Part shown: positions 45,609 to 57,784 of the stretch, one piece after another | Layout: the number at the start of each line of letters is the position of its first letter | Numbering within the stretch: position 1 is the first letter of the stretch | Assembly (NCBI RefSeq): GCF_910592395.1 | Contig: NC_088310.1 | Coordinates: 9,057,501 to 9,121,500, forward strand | Reading direction: 5' to 3' | Origin: Lineus longissimus | Lineage: Eukaryota > Nemertea > Pilidiophora > Heteronemertea > Lineidae | Length of the DNA: 64,000 bases | Made by a program: the position numbers and the translations under genes | Notes under the pieces: generated by a model | Told to the model about the DNA's origin: nothing | What the model saw: the letters and a program-made list of their open reading frames with translations, nothing else | Databases searched by the model: none

Positions 45609-47653
45609 CGTACATGTACGTTTTTTGCGGTAACTAAATCATTTGTAAAGCTTTAATCCAGGTTTATCATAAGGCTTTTGACAAATGAGAACTCTGTATA
45701 TGTAAAGCGTGTATCAAAAGAATATTTCTGAGATCAACTCATTACCCTTTACGAGTTTGAATTTTCACCAACGTACCAAATTGCCCGATTACTTTACTAG
45801 TTCTGAAACTGTCGTGAAACTCAAGGCTCTAATACTTGAATTAGTAAAAACGTGATACGCACTTTTAAACATATGCTTTTGTGTGTTATACTTTAAAAAT
45901 CGAAAGGTCGACGGATCCCGAGGACAAAAACCATTCCTCCGTTGAGGAACAAAATAACCGGACTCAGTGAGAGACAAACGAAACACAGATTCTGAAGTAC
46001 ACACAGTTTTCGAAGGATAGAACGGTGCTCCTCATGACGAAGACGAAAAAACTCGCACTCATCCTGGACACTGTATATAAAGAAACTTCTAACAAGGCCC
46101 GAGCTACATCTGATCCAACACCTTCATCCTATTTCTAATTTCAATTTGACTTTTAACTGGCCGAAGCTACTACCTTTCTCTAACATCTGTTCCCTGGGAA
46201 CGAGATAATGGGTACTGCCTAATATGGGATCTTCAGTATGTACCTGTAGTGCTGATGCAATGAACTACATACACAACTAGGACTCCCTTGTCCGGCAAAT
46301 GGATTTTTCCCTCTGGTGTTATTACGCCTAATCTTGGTTATGTACGAGAAAGGTGGCGGACCAGTGTCGAAGATGTTGTTCACTTCGCATTGCTTTTGCG
46401 TTGAGAGAAACACAGAAGGCAGCTCGTTTCAAAGTCTTCGGCGTCCACATACGAAAAGGTATTGGACACAAGTTTGGACGGCTTCACAATTGTCGTCACT
46501 GTACAAGCCAAATCGTCCGTTTGTCTTCCAAGCTTTCCGTATCCATAGAATCAGTGTTGGGCAAGTTCCCGATTATGATCGAATACGTTGTTTACAATGT
46601 GGCTTTGCGATTCTTCGATGCAGTCTCCTATATGACGTATATTTGTGTACCAATCAATCATAACTTATGTAGGGACTCGTTTTGAACCCGTCAACTAAAC
46701 ACTTCAACCAACGCCTTTCTTGACTTCCATATATCTATGATGCATCTCAGAAACGGGTGGTACTTGTACTAAGGCTCAAATTTCGACTCTCCTCTAATGA
46801 CATGGACAATAAACGCCTTGGTCTTTCAACAATTTTACAGCGCGATTCGTTGAAACTAAAGTTTCAATAGCACACCAATGCTAGCTTTTGTCGTTTCCTT
46901 AAAGTTACATGAACCAATGTTTACTTCGCGTGATCGGCGGTGTAATTCGAATCTGCCGAAACGACCGATGAACGCAAAAGCTGCCGCAAATAAGGATCGG
47001 TATCGATTAGTTGTTGGCTGTAAGTGCATTATTTAATCCGCAGTATGTTTATGTTATTGTGTAAGATGAGCAGATGCGTAATTCAAATTTTATAGGCCTA
47101 TATTTTGAAATTCTTTAAGTTTAAAAGGCTAAGGAAAAGGATGAAGCACACCAAGGATTACTTCACCGTCGGGAACTACTTCATGGACAACGTCACTGTC
47201 AAGTTGATGACGGCACGACCACGGAGATTGAAGAAGCAGCAGAAAATTATTACCGTCCCAAAGTAAAATCAGAAAGCACGCGATTATACGTTTACGTTGG
47301 CGTTTCGTGGTAAGGGGAGAAAACACATTAGTGTCAGTTTATTGGGTTACCCTGCAAGTAATTTTGCGGGAACGTTTTTATCAATTGTTAGTAATTTTCT
47401 ATTAAAGACACCTTGATTTGTGGTAACTTCTTTGTAAATTTATACAATATATCAGCTGCAGGCTGCTGCCCTCATTTTCTTATACGATATAGTTTATATC
47501 AGAATGCATGTATATAATTCAATCATATTATTGATTGTCGGTTTTCGTATTTCGTTTTTATATTTAGTTATTAAAACTTGGAGTAGCCTACTTCGTCATG
47601 TCGATGAATGTCAGCAATTTTTTATTCAAAAATATCCAACTCACCATGGTTGG
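45609..47653. repeat. Inter-receptor spacer
   Basis: MDHF-type flank. Perfect dyad GTTCCCTGGGAAC at 46189-46201 (centre base differs from the other units); palindrome GTTGAAACTAAAGTTTCAAT at 46849-46869. Frames such as 46316-46663 look non-coding. No gene seen. Confidence 0.7.
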
Positions 47654-48659
47654 TTAGGTCTCGCGTTCTTCATCATCTAATATGCGTCCGCAGAATAAAT
47701 ATCTGACGTCATCCCTAAAAAACTTCAATGTACATAAGTAGATGATGAAATTAACCGAATTAGTTGAAAACAATGAAATTTGAAATTGCGATTGACCATT
47801 CGCGGAGGTATATCGGGGCACCTGTAATCAAATAAACCCAGCGGAATATAACATACGGGGCCATTGAAAGGAAATATATCAAAGAAACGATGAACAGATT
47901 TTTGACTAGTTTCCACTACAGTGTTTCAGTTTTGGAGTCTTTAGCAAAGAGCTTATCATTCCCTGCTCGGAAAACTCCAGCTACAATCAGAGTGTTGATG
48001 ATGAAGACGATACAGACGGGAGCAACCATATTGGTGTTGAATAGCCAGGCATTAACGACCTCCAATATCCAGGTTGGAAGAATGCCTTGCTCTATCGAAC
48101 ATATCCGCCTGGTAACGCCTTGGATTTGTATCGTGGACGACACATAGGCTAAAAACGCTGGATAGTAAAACGTAAAAGAGATTAATAAAAGGATAGCGAG
48201 AATGATATTCCGCCGTCGACTGGTGAAGAGGCTTGCCACCTTCAAAGGATACCAAACCGCCACACAGCGTTCTACACTGTACACGATGATGATGTACGCT
48301 GACATAAACACAAAACAATTCCAAACGAAGATTCGGAGTTGACAACCAATATCTGTGGCGCCTGACGCGATGTTGATATCTCCGTTTGTGACGTAAAATA
48401 AGCCATTATGAAGCCAGGTCTGAAAACTCATCACCAGGTTTCCGGTATCTGACACAGCCAACGACACTAGGTACACGCTTGCTGCGGTGTTCCTCCTTCT
48501 TTGTCTCACGAAGACAATAATAGAGAGCATGTTGCCGACGAACCCAAATATTATGACCACCAGCATTAAGTAGGCCCCAAAGAACTTGTTGAGGAGTCCC
48601 AGAAATGACGGTGCGTTTTCCAATCCTTCGACTTCGGTCGTTGTTTGAAAAAGCACCAT
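47654..48659 (-). pseudogene. Class A GPCR pseudogene, nonsense and 1-bp insertion
   Basis: ATG at 48659, MVLF type with VEGLENAPS. The frame is open through helix 5, then a Gln codon in the third inner loop (TEILQRKL) has become TAG (complement of CTA at 47916-47918). Further on an extra base at about 47758 (CCGAATTAG for CCGCATAG) shifts the start of helix 7. The N-terminal half matches 41557 and 59813. The loop-2 to C-terminal half is MDHF-like (RRICSIEQGILPTWILEVV), so this is another mosaic. Helix 3 reads YIIIVYSVERC. Confidence 0.86.
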
Positions 48660-50108
48660 CGTACTTTTGCTGCTGTATCTAAATTAATTGTGAAGTTTGG
48701 ACTAGGTTTATATTTATCATTAGGCTCTTGATCACGAGAACTATTCATATGTAAAACGTGTCAGAAAAGTATTTTTCTGATATCAGATCACTACCCTTTA
48801 CACATTTCAATTTTTGTCAACGAACCTACCTGCTCGATTATTTTCTTGTCCTGAATCTGTCGTAAAAGTCATGGCTCTAATACATGTACTTGAATTGGTA
48901 AAAACGTGATAAGCGCTTTTTAACAAATACTCTTGGTCGACGGTCGACGGTCGATGGATCCCGAATCGTCCGTTTGTCTCCCAAGCTTTCCGTTTCAAAA
49001 GAATCAGTGTTTGGCAAGTTGCCGATCATGATGGAATATGTTGTTTACAATGTGGCTTTGCGATTCCTCGATGCAGTCTCCTACATAACGTATATGTGTA
49101 TCAATCAATCAAGTTATGAAGGCGCTCGTTTTGAACCCGTCAATTAAACACTTCCACCAACGCCTTTCTTGACTTCCATATATCTGTGATTAGTCTTAGA
49201 AACGTGCGGTACTTGTATTAAGGCCCTAACTCGAACCCCCTCTAATGACATTGACAATATAGACGCCGTGGTCTTTCAACAGTTTTACAGCGCGATTCAT
49301 TGAAACTTAAGTTTCAAAGGCAAATCAGTTCTGGCTTTTGCCTTTTCCTTTAAGTCATATGAACCAATAGTTACTCAGCGTGATCGGCGGTGTAATTCGA
49401 ATCTGCCGAAACGACCGAAGAACACAAAATCTGCTGCAAAACAGGTTTTGAACGGTATCGATTAGTTGTTGGATGTAAGTGCATTATTTAATCAGTAGTA
49501 AGTGTTTTTTATTGTGTAAGATGAGTAGATGCGTAAGTCAAATTTTATAGGCCTATATTGTGAATTTCTTTGAAGTTTTAAAGGCTAAGGAAAAGGATGA
49601 CGTACACCAAGAATGGCTACATCGTCGGGAATGCTACTTCATGACAACGTCACTGTCAAGTTGATGACGGCACGACCACGAATATTGAAGAAGGAGTAGG
49701 AAATTAACTGTCCCATAGTAAAATCAGAAAGCACTCGATTATGTGTTCATGTTGGCGTTTCGTGGTAAGGGGAGAAAACACATTAGTGTCATTTTTATTG
49801 GGTTACCGTGCAACTATTTTTGAGGGAACGTTTTTATCACATGTAAGCAATTTTTATTAGCGTCACCTTGATTTGTGGTAACTTCTTTGTAAATTTCTAC
49901 AATATATAAGCTACAGGCTGCTGCCCTCATTTTCTTATACGTTATAGTTTATATCATAACACATGTATATAATTCAATCATATTATTGATTGTCGGTTTT
50001 CGTATTTTGTTTTTATATTTAGTTATTAAAACTAGGAGTAGCCTACTTCGTCACGTCTATGAATGTCGGCAATTTTTTATTCAAAAATATCCAACTCACT
50101 ATGGTTGG
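48660..50108. repeat. Inter-receptor spacer with internal deletion
   Basis: About 600 bp shorter than its relatives. After heptamer repeats (48935-48955) the sequence jumps at about 48963 from GGATCCCGAA directly to TCGTCCGTTTG, skipping the part that holds the GTTCCC dyad. CCGAA occurs at both ends of the missing part in other units. The palindrome CATTGAAACTTAAGTTTCAA remains at 49298-49318. No gene seen. Confidence 0.75.
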
Positions 50109-51023
50109 TTAGGTCTCGCGTTCTTCATCATCTACTATGCGTCCGCAGAATAAATATCTGACGTCATCCCTAAAAAACTTCAATGTACACAAGTAGATGA
50201 TGAAATTAACCGCATAGTTGAAAACAATGAAATTTGAAATTGCGATTGACCATTCGCGGAGGTATATCGGGGCACCTGTAATCAAATAAACCCAGTGGAA
50301 TATAACATACGGGGCCATTGAAAGGAAATATATCAAAGAAACGATGAACAGATTTTTGACTAGTTTCCTCTGCAGTATTTCAGTTTTGGAGTCTTTAGCA
50401 AAGAGCTTATCATTGCCTGCTCGGAAAACTCCAGCTACAATCAGAGTGTTGATGATGAAGACGATACAGACGGGAGCAACCATATTGGTGTTGAATTGCC
50501 AGGCAGTAACGACCTCCAATATCCAGGTTGGAAGAATGCCTTGCTCTTTCGAACATATCCGCCTGGTGACGCCTTGGATTTGTATCGTGGACGACACATA
50601 GGCTAAAAACGCTGGACAGTAAAACGTAAAAGAGATTAATAAAAGGATAACGAGAATGATTTTCCGCCGTCGACTGGTGAAGAGGCTTGCCACCTTTAAA
50701 GGATACCAAACCGCCACACAGCGTTCTATACTGTAAGCTATGATAATGTACGCCGACATAAACACAAAACAATTCCAAACAAAGATTCGAAGCTGACAAC
50801 CAATGTCTGTGGCGCCAGATGCGATGTTGATATCTCCGTTTGTGACGTAAAATAAACCATTATGAAGCCACGTCTGAAAACTCATCACCAGGTTCCCGGT
50901 ATCTGACACAGCCATCGACACTAGGTACACGCTTGCTGCCGTGTTCCTCCTTCTTTGCCTAATGAAAATGATAATGGAGAACATGTTGCCAACAAACCCA
51001 AATATTATGACCACCAGCATTAA

Positions 51024-52183
51024 CTCTAAGTAGGGTAATTAATGTAAAAAATGGTATAAAGCAGGGTGGAGTAATGTCCCCTATTTTATTCTGCATTTAC
51101 TCGGATGAAATGCTACTGGACTTGAAACAGTCGAGTTACGGATGTTATATTGGCCAACAATTTGTAGGGGCATTGGCGTACGCCGATGATGTAGTTCTAT
51201 TGTGCCCCACTAGACATGGCATGCAGGAAATGCTTAAGATTTGTGATAGATATTCCGAGGAGTATAGATTATTGTTCAATGTCATTAAAACACACTTCCT
51301 ATTGTTTGGAAAAGAAGCAGCCGATACTTTTTTAAGGTGGCAAAACAACAGACTTGAGGTAGAAGATATAGCAAATCACCTGGGCCATATCATAGGCCCC
51401 CACGCCGAGCAGACACTTATTGATCAAGCTATTGGAAACATGATTGCCCGAACTAATGCACTTGTCTCTGCATTTGGTCATTGCGACATTGATGTAAAAT
51501 ATCGCCTGTTCAAAACATATGTCATGTGTTTATACGGCAGCGTACTGTGGGATTTTTCTTCTAGGCACATGGATAGACTGCTTTCGACCTGGAGGAAATG
51601 TGTAAGGAAACTATTCAAATTACCGTATCGGACACACTCAAATTTGTTGCCTACTATATGCCGGGATATCAATCCGGAATTTCAGATGCACAGCAGGTTT
51701 TTAAAATTTTTTAAGACTGCTCTGAGAAGTAATAATGAACTGGTTGAACTGTCTGCGAAATTAGTCATTTACGGAAGTAGTTCCTCCGTCGGGGGAAACA
51801 TCAATGTACTATGTGAGAAGATAGGGACCGATAGGGACAACCTTATTAGAAGGGGTAACAAAGTTGGTGATATCGAAACGAATGACATAGGCAGTGTGAT
51901 CAGGGATCTTATACTGATGAGAGACAGGGGTGACTATCACCTCTTTGATAGAGATGAGCTGTCAGATACTATTACGCATCTAGCATGCGAATGATAAGTT
52001 GACCTTTGCCCCCCCCCCCCCGCGGCAGAGGATCCATGAGAATTTTTCTTTCATAAATAGACTTTGATACATGTATTTTGTTTTTACGTTCTTGTCTTGT
52101 TCAATGCACCTTTTCTTGTAAGCGCACAATGCACAATACTGTAAAATGTACAAGAGTACGATAAATAAACTATATATATATAT
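51024..52183 (+). mobile_element. Non-LTR retrotransposon (LINE), 5'-truncated, (TA)n tail
   Basis: About 1.16 kb inserted in the receptor coding sequence just before helix 1. The 3' UTR includes a C-run (52008-52020). It ends with an AGTACGATAAATAAAC string followed by about 15 bp of TA repeat. ATTAA occurs on both sides (51019-51023 and 52184-52188), the likely target-site duplication. It is antisense to the receptor. Confidence 0.88.
51029..51994 (+). pseudogene. LINE reverse transcriptase, C-terminal half
   Basis: The frame enters from the truncated 5' end at NGIKQGGVMSPILF. YADD lies in LAYADDVVLL. The C-terminal domain follows (YRLFKTYVMCLYGS, WRKCVRKLF), ending in THLACE before the stop at 51994. 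The endonuclease, the RT fingers and motif A are absent, so it is inactive. It is related to, but clearly diverged from, the RT frames at 759-2891 and 55543-57511. Confidence 0.85.
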
Positions 52184-52278
52184 ATTAAGTAGGCCCCAAA
52201 GAACTTGTTGAGGATTCCCAGGAATGATGGTGCGTCCTCCGATCCCTCGACTTCGGTCGTGATTTGAAAATGGTCCAT

Positions 52279-54496
52279 CGTACATGTACGTTTTTTGTGG
52301 TAACTAAATTATTTGTAAAGCTTTAATCCAGGTTTATCATGAGGCTTTTGACAAATGAGAACTCTGTATATGTAAAGCGTGTATCAAAAGAATATTTCTG
52401 AGATCATCTCATTACCCTTTACGAGTTTGAATTTTCACCAACGTACCAAATTGCCCGATTACTTTACCAGTTCTGAAACTGTCGTGAAACTCAAGGCTCT
52501 AAAACTTGAATTAGTAAAAACGTGATACGCACTTTTTAACATATGCTTTTGTGTGTTATACTTTAAAAATCTAAAGGTCGACGGATCCCGAGGACAAAAA
52601 CCATTCCTCCGTTTGAGGAACAAAATAACCGGTGTAATGTTTTTGAGTGCTTCTGTTTTTGAGTGTTTCCCCTCATTGTTTGGGAACGCTCAAAAATAGA
52701 TTGACAAGTTTTTCTGTGTATCCCCCCTATTGAAAAGTCGTGGTCTCTCTAGCTGCCTATTGTTTGGAAACACTGACACATGGGAAACAACCACAGATGT
52801 TACAACGGCCTCAGTGAGAGACAAACGAAACACAGATTCTGAAGTACACACAGTTTTCGAAGGATAGAGCGGTGCTACTCATGACGAAGAAGGAAAAACT
52901 TGCACTCATGCTGGACACTGTATATAAAGAAACTTCTAACAAGGCCCGAGCTACATCTAATCCAACACCTTCATCCTATTTTTAATTTCAATTTGACTTT
53001 GAACTGGCCGAAGCTACTACCTTGCTCTAGCATCTGTTCCCTGGGAACGAGAGAAAGGGTACTGCCTGATATGGGATCTTCAGTATGTACCTGTAGTGCT
53101 GATGCAATGAACTACATGCACAACTAGGACTCCCTTGTCCGGCAAATGGATTTTTCCCTCTGGTGTTATTACGCCTAATCTTGGTTATGTACGCGAAAGG
53201 TGGCGGACCAGTGTCGAAGATGTTGTTCACTTCGCATTGCTTTTGCGTTGAGAGAAACACAGAAGGCAGCTCGTTTCAAAGTCTTCGGCGTCCACATACG
53301 AAAAGGTATTGGACACAAGTTTGGACGGCTTCACAATTGTCGTCACTGTACAAGCCAAATCGTCCGTTCGTCTTCCAAGCTTTCCGTATCCATAGAATCA
53401 GTGTTGGGCAAGTTGCCGATTATGATCGAATACGTTGTTTACAATGTGGCTTTGCGATTCTTCGATGCAGTCTCCTATATGACGTATATATTTTGTATCA
53501 ATCAATCATAACTTATGTAGGGACTCGTTTTGAACTCGTCAACTAAACACTTCAACCAACGCCTTTCTTGACTTCCATATATCTGTGATGCATCTCAGAA
53601 ACGGGTGGTACTTGTATTAAGGCCCACAACTCGAATCTCCTCTAATAACATGGACAATAGACGCCTTGGTCTTTCAACAATTTTACAGCGCGATTCGTTG
53701 AAACTAAAGTTTCAATAGCAAATCAATGCTAGCTTTTGTCTTTTCCTTGAAGTTACATGAACCAATAGTTACTTCGCGTGATCTGCAGTGTAATTCGAAT
53801 CTGCCGAAACGACCGATGAACGCAAAAGCTGCCGCAAATAAGGATCGGTATCGATTAGTTGTTGGCTGTAAGTGCATTATTTAATCCGTAGTATGTTTAT
53901 GTTATTGTGTAAGATGAGCAGGTGCGTAATTCAAATTTTATAGGCCTGTATTTTGAAATTCTTTAAGTTTAAAAGGCTAAGAAAAAGGATGACGCACACC
54001 AAGGATTACTTCACCGTCGGGAACTACTTCATGGACAACGTCACTGTCAAGTTGATGACGGCACGACCACGATTATTGATGAAGAAGAAGCAGGTATTAT
54101 TACCGTCCCATAGTAAAAGCAGAAAGCACGCGATTATAAGTTCATGTTGGCGTTTCCTGGTTTGGGGTGAGAACACAGTGTCAGTTATATTGCTTACCGT
54201 GCAACTATTTTTGTGGGAAAGTTTTTACCACGTGTCAGTGATTTCTTATTAAAGACACCTAGATTTGTGGTAACTTCTTTGTAAATTTCTACAATATATA
54301 AGCTGCAAGCTGATGCCCTCATTTTCTTATACGTTATAGTTTATATCATAATTCATGTTTTTAATTCAATCATATAATTAATTGTCGGTTTTCTTATTTT
54401 GTTTTTATATTTAGTCATTAAAACTAGGAGTAGCTTACTTCGTCACGTCTATGAATGTCGGCAATGTTTTATTCAATAATATCTAACTCACCATGG
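52279..54496. repeat. Inter-receptor spacer with a small insertion
   Basis: MDHF-type flank. It is interrupted at 52633-52804 by a 172-bp insertion not present in other units. Perfect dyad GTTCCCTGGGAAC at 53036-53048; palindrome GTTGAAACTAAAGTTTCAAT at 53697-53717. From about 53905 it matches 37936-38528. No gene seen. Confidence 0.7.
52633..52804. mobile_element. Small palindromic insertion (MITE-like)
   Basis: Other units read AACCGGCCTCAG or similar here; this unit has 172 extra bases between ACCGG and AACGG-CCTCAG. The insertion begins TGTAATG and ends GTTACA, giving a 5-bp inverted terminus. Internally TTTTTGAGTGTTTCCC pairs with GGGAACGCTCAAAAA across a 10-base loop. A second TTTGGAAACACT/GGGAAAC stretch could pair with the same arm. 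No coding capacity. The superfamily is uncertain. Confidence 0.6.
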
Positions 54497-55397
54497 TTAG
54501 GTCCCGCGTTCTTCATAATCTAATATGTTTCCGCAGAATAAGTATCTGACGTCATCCCTAAAATACTTGAATGTACACATGTAGATGATGAAATTAACCG
54601 CATAGTTGAAAACAATGAAATTTGAGATTCCGTTTGACCATTCGGGGAGGGATATCGGGGCACCTGTAGTCAAATAAACCCAGCGGAATATAACATACGG
54701 GGCCGTTGAAAGGAAATATATCAAAGAAACGATGAAAAGATTTTTGACTAGTTTTCTCTGCAGTATTTCAGTCTTGGAGTCTTTAACAAAGTGTTTATTA
54801 TTCCTTGCTCGGAAAACTCCAGCTACAATCAGATTGTTACTGATGAAGACGATACAGACAGGAGCAACCATATTGGTGTTGAATAGCCAGACAGTAACGG
54901 TCTCCATTATCCAGGTTGGAAGAATGCCTTGCTCTTTCGAACATATCCGCCTGGTAATGCCTTGGATTTGTTTCGTGGACGACACATAGGCTAAAAATGC
55001 TGGACAGTAAAACGTAAAAGAGATTAATAAAAGGATAACAAGAATGATATTCCGCCGTCGACTGGTGAAGAGGCTTGCCACCTTTAGAGGATACCAAACC
55101 GCTACACAGCGTTCTATACTGTAAGCGATGATGATGTATGCCGATATAAACACAAAACAATTCCAAACAAAGATTCGGAGCTGGCAACCAATATCTGTGG
55201 CGCCAGACGCGATGTTAATTTCTCCGTTTGTAACGTAAAATAAGCCATTATGAAGCCAAGTCTGAAAGCTCATGACCAGGTTCCCGGAATCTGACACAGC
55301 ACACGACACTAGGTACACGCTTGCTGCGGTGTTCCTCCTTCTTTGTCTCACGAAGACAATAATAGAGAGCATGTTGCCGACGAACCCAAAGATTATG

Positions 55398-57676
55398 CAA
55401 CGGTTCATGAGGAAACCTTGCGGTGCGGTATAAACCACATAAAGGCTGAGGTAGATTTCACCTTTGAGAGTAAAATCTCTGGTGTAAGGTCGACCACTTC
55501 TTAGTTTCTCACAATATTTTTGATTTAATAAAAAGTTATCATGTGGTACACAGTGGGACAAATGTATCTGATCATTCCAGCCTCCACATTACAATGGAAG
55601 TGCCTGTTCAGAAAATTGACAGGGCGATGCATATCACGCACGGTAAACCATGTTGGGAAAAGGCAACTCCTGAGAACTTGGACCGTTACAAAAATGAGTT
55701 AGATTTGCGCCTTGGTAATATTCAAATTCCTACCGATGCCTTATTATGTCGCCACTTCACATGCCCACTGCATGGTAATGGAATTGAAAGGTATCACAAT
55801 GACATTGTCAATGCCTGTTTACTGGCAAGTGAGGATAGCATCCCAAAGTGTAGACCAAATCAGGTTAACAAACCTAATGGGATAGCGGGCTGGAATGACC
55901 AGGTTCGTGCACCCAAGGAAAGGGCACTATTATGGCACAAAATCTGTGAAACCTCACCATTTCGATGTTCACGACATTTTGGCCGGTATCAGGCGCTTAA
56001 ACAAGGGAAAGAGTGATAGCATTAGGAATGTTTCATCTGATCACTTCATTAACGCCACTCGTATGCTGCACGTTCATCTGTCGTTCTTACTGACCTCCAT
56101 GGTATACCATGGGTCTTGCCCCAGCGACTTTTCTATGTCTACCGTTATCCCGATCCCTAAAAATGTAAGGAAATCGCTAAATCAGTCTGATAATTACCGA
56201 GGTATTGCCATCAGTAGTATTATTGGTAAAGTACTTGATTATATCATTCTTTATAGATATAGTGATATTCTGACTTCAAGTGACAGTCAGTTTGGATTCA
56301 AAAAGGGTCTTTCTACAGTTTCTTGTAGTTTTGTTACGGAAGAGGTGATAAGATATTACATCAATAATGATACCCCAGTGTATTCTGTAATGCTGGACGC
56401 ATCCAAGGCATTCGATTGTATCAACTTTATCAAGTTATTCAGGATATTGCAACGCAAGGGGTTGTGCCCCCTTATTTCACGCTTTCTAGCGAATTTGTAT
56501 ACCATTCAAAGAGTGAATATTAGGTGGGATGATTATACCTCCCCCTCATTTTCTGTCTCTAATGGAGTTAAACAGGGAGGCGTGTTATCTCCGATCCTTT
56601 TCAATTTATACATTGGGGAACTACTAGATAAGCTGAAGACTTCAAAAGTAGGGTGCTATGCTGGCCATATTTTTGCTGGAGCTTTTGCGTATGCCGATGA
56701 CGTCATCATTCTTGCCCCGTCGCTCTGGGCTCTGCGACAAATGCTTAAACTGAGTGATGACTATTCTAAAGAGTACAAGATCAAGTTCAATGCTGGAAAA
56801 TCTAAACTGCTGGTATTTGGCTTAAGGAATACTGAAGGCATTGTGGTCCGGTTTAATGGTATCGACATGATCCCTAGTTTACATGATATACATCTCGGAA
56901 TTCCTATAGGGCCAAATATGGAGGGAGAGAGAATCGAAACAACAATATCGGATATGTACAAGCGTACGAATCTATTACTAGCGCAGTTTCAATATGCCTC
57001 TGCAGTGGTGAGATATGGTCTATTCAAGAGTTTCTGTATGTCCCTCTACGGCAGCCCTGTGCTGGATTTGGCTCACCCCCAAATACAGCGTGTTTACACT
57101 GCGTGGAGGAAGTGTGTGCGTAGGGTTCTCGGTATTTCACCCAGAACCCACAATAACCTTATTCCCGCTATCATTGATGATTATGACATCATGATAACCC
57201 TTGAAAAGCGCCTCATTAACTTTATATCTAATTCTACTCAATCTTCAAATTCACTCCTCAACATGTGCACACAGATGGTACTGGCGGGCAGCACATCGTC
57301 TGTTGGCAAGTCCTTGACTGTAATTAGTGCAAGGCACCGTGTACCAAGAATGGATCTGATAAGGAGAGGGTGTCTTACAAAGTCATGGAAAATCCAATCG
57401 TCATTTCTGTGTACTCAGATTCAAGAGTTGCTTCACATGAGGGACTCGGGTGATGGATTCTTAGCAACCGAGGAGATCAATGAGATATTAGACCATTTAT
57501 GTACATCTTAGGTGACTTCCTCGGTTGATGGGATTCTACCGCTGGAGTGCCTCATGTACAACTAAATTATATGTCCTCATTTTGTATCGATATTTTGTCA
57601 AACTTGTTACAGCACTGTATATATTTCAACACCATGCACCTCTGATTGTACCTAGTACGAAATAAACATATATATA
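55398..57676 (+). mobile_element. Non-LTR retrotransposon (LINE), 5'-truncated, (TA)n tail
   Basis: About 2.28 kb. It begins inside the endonuclease domain and ends with a GTACGAAATAAACATATATATATA tail. A TATG string abuts both ends (55394-55397 and 57677-57680). It is inserted antisense in receptor helix 1 codons, about 15 bp from the equivalent position hit by the LINE at 51024-52183. Its internal deletion is described with its RT frame. Confidence 0.88.
55543..57511 (+). pseudogene. LINE endonuclease end plus reverse transcriptase, frameshifted
   Basis: The first frame (55543-56016) starts with the C-terminal end of an APE-type endonuclease (GTNVSDHSSLH). It continues into the linker (YHNDIVNACLLA, GIAGWNDQV). 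At about 55945-55955 roughly 130 codons of linker found in the relative at 759-2891 are missing and the frame changes. The second frame (to 57511) has the full RT: NYRGIAIS, LDASKAFD with its catalytic Asp, NGVKQGGVLSP and AYADDVIIL. The C-terminal domain ends in DHLCTS. The upstream endonuclease part has stops (about 55500). It is inactive as a whole, although the RT core is intact. Confidence 0.85.
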
Positions 57677-57784
57677 TATGACCACCAGCATTAAGTAAGC
57701 CCCAAAGAACTTGTTGAGGAGTCCCAGAAATGATGGTGCGTTCTCCGATCTTTCAACTTCGGCCGTAGTTTGGAAAAGGTCCAT

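Larger units (their letters stand above)
50109..52278 (-). pseudogene. Class A GPCR split by a LINE insertion
   Basis: The start codon and first 31 codons (MDHFQITTEVEGSEDAPS) lie at 52278-52184, and the remaining 303 codons at 51023-50109. Between them is a LINE (51024-52183) in the opposite orientation, flanked by an ATTAA repeat. The downstream part is fully open with helices 1-7, SIERC, and RICSKEQGILPTWILEVV with AWQFN. It starts at an internal Met right at the LINE junction. The C-terminus GRIVDDEERET is shared with the intact 62863-63867. Without excision of the LINE the normal extracellular leader cannot be made. Confidence 0.88.
54497..57784 (-). pseudogene. Class A GPCR split by a LINE insertion
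   Basis: The leader is at 57784-57681 (MDLFQTTAEVERSENAPS to the start of helix 1), and the rest is at 55397-54497, from IIFGFVGN onward. The LINE at 55398-57676 separates them with TATG on both sides. The downstream frame is open through helix 7. It reads VSCAVSDSG in helix 2, MSFQTWLHNG, SIERC, RICSKEQGILPTWIMETV, ARNNKHF, LTTGAPISLPEWSNG and NFIIYM. It continues without a stop into the antisense LINE, where an ATG at 55408 would give M-N-R-C followed directly by helix 1. The receptor would then lack its leader. Confidence 0.87.
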
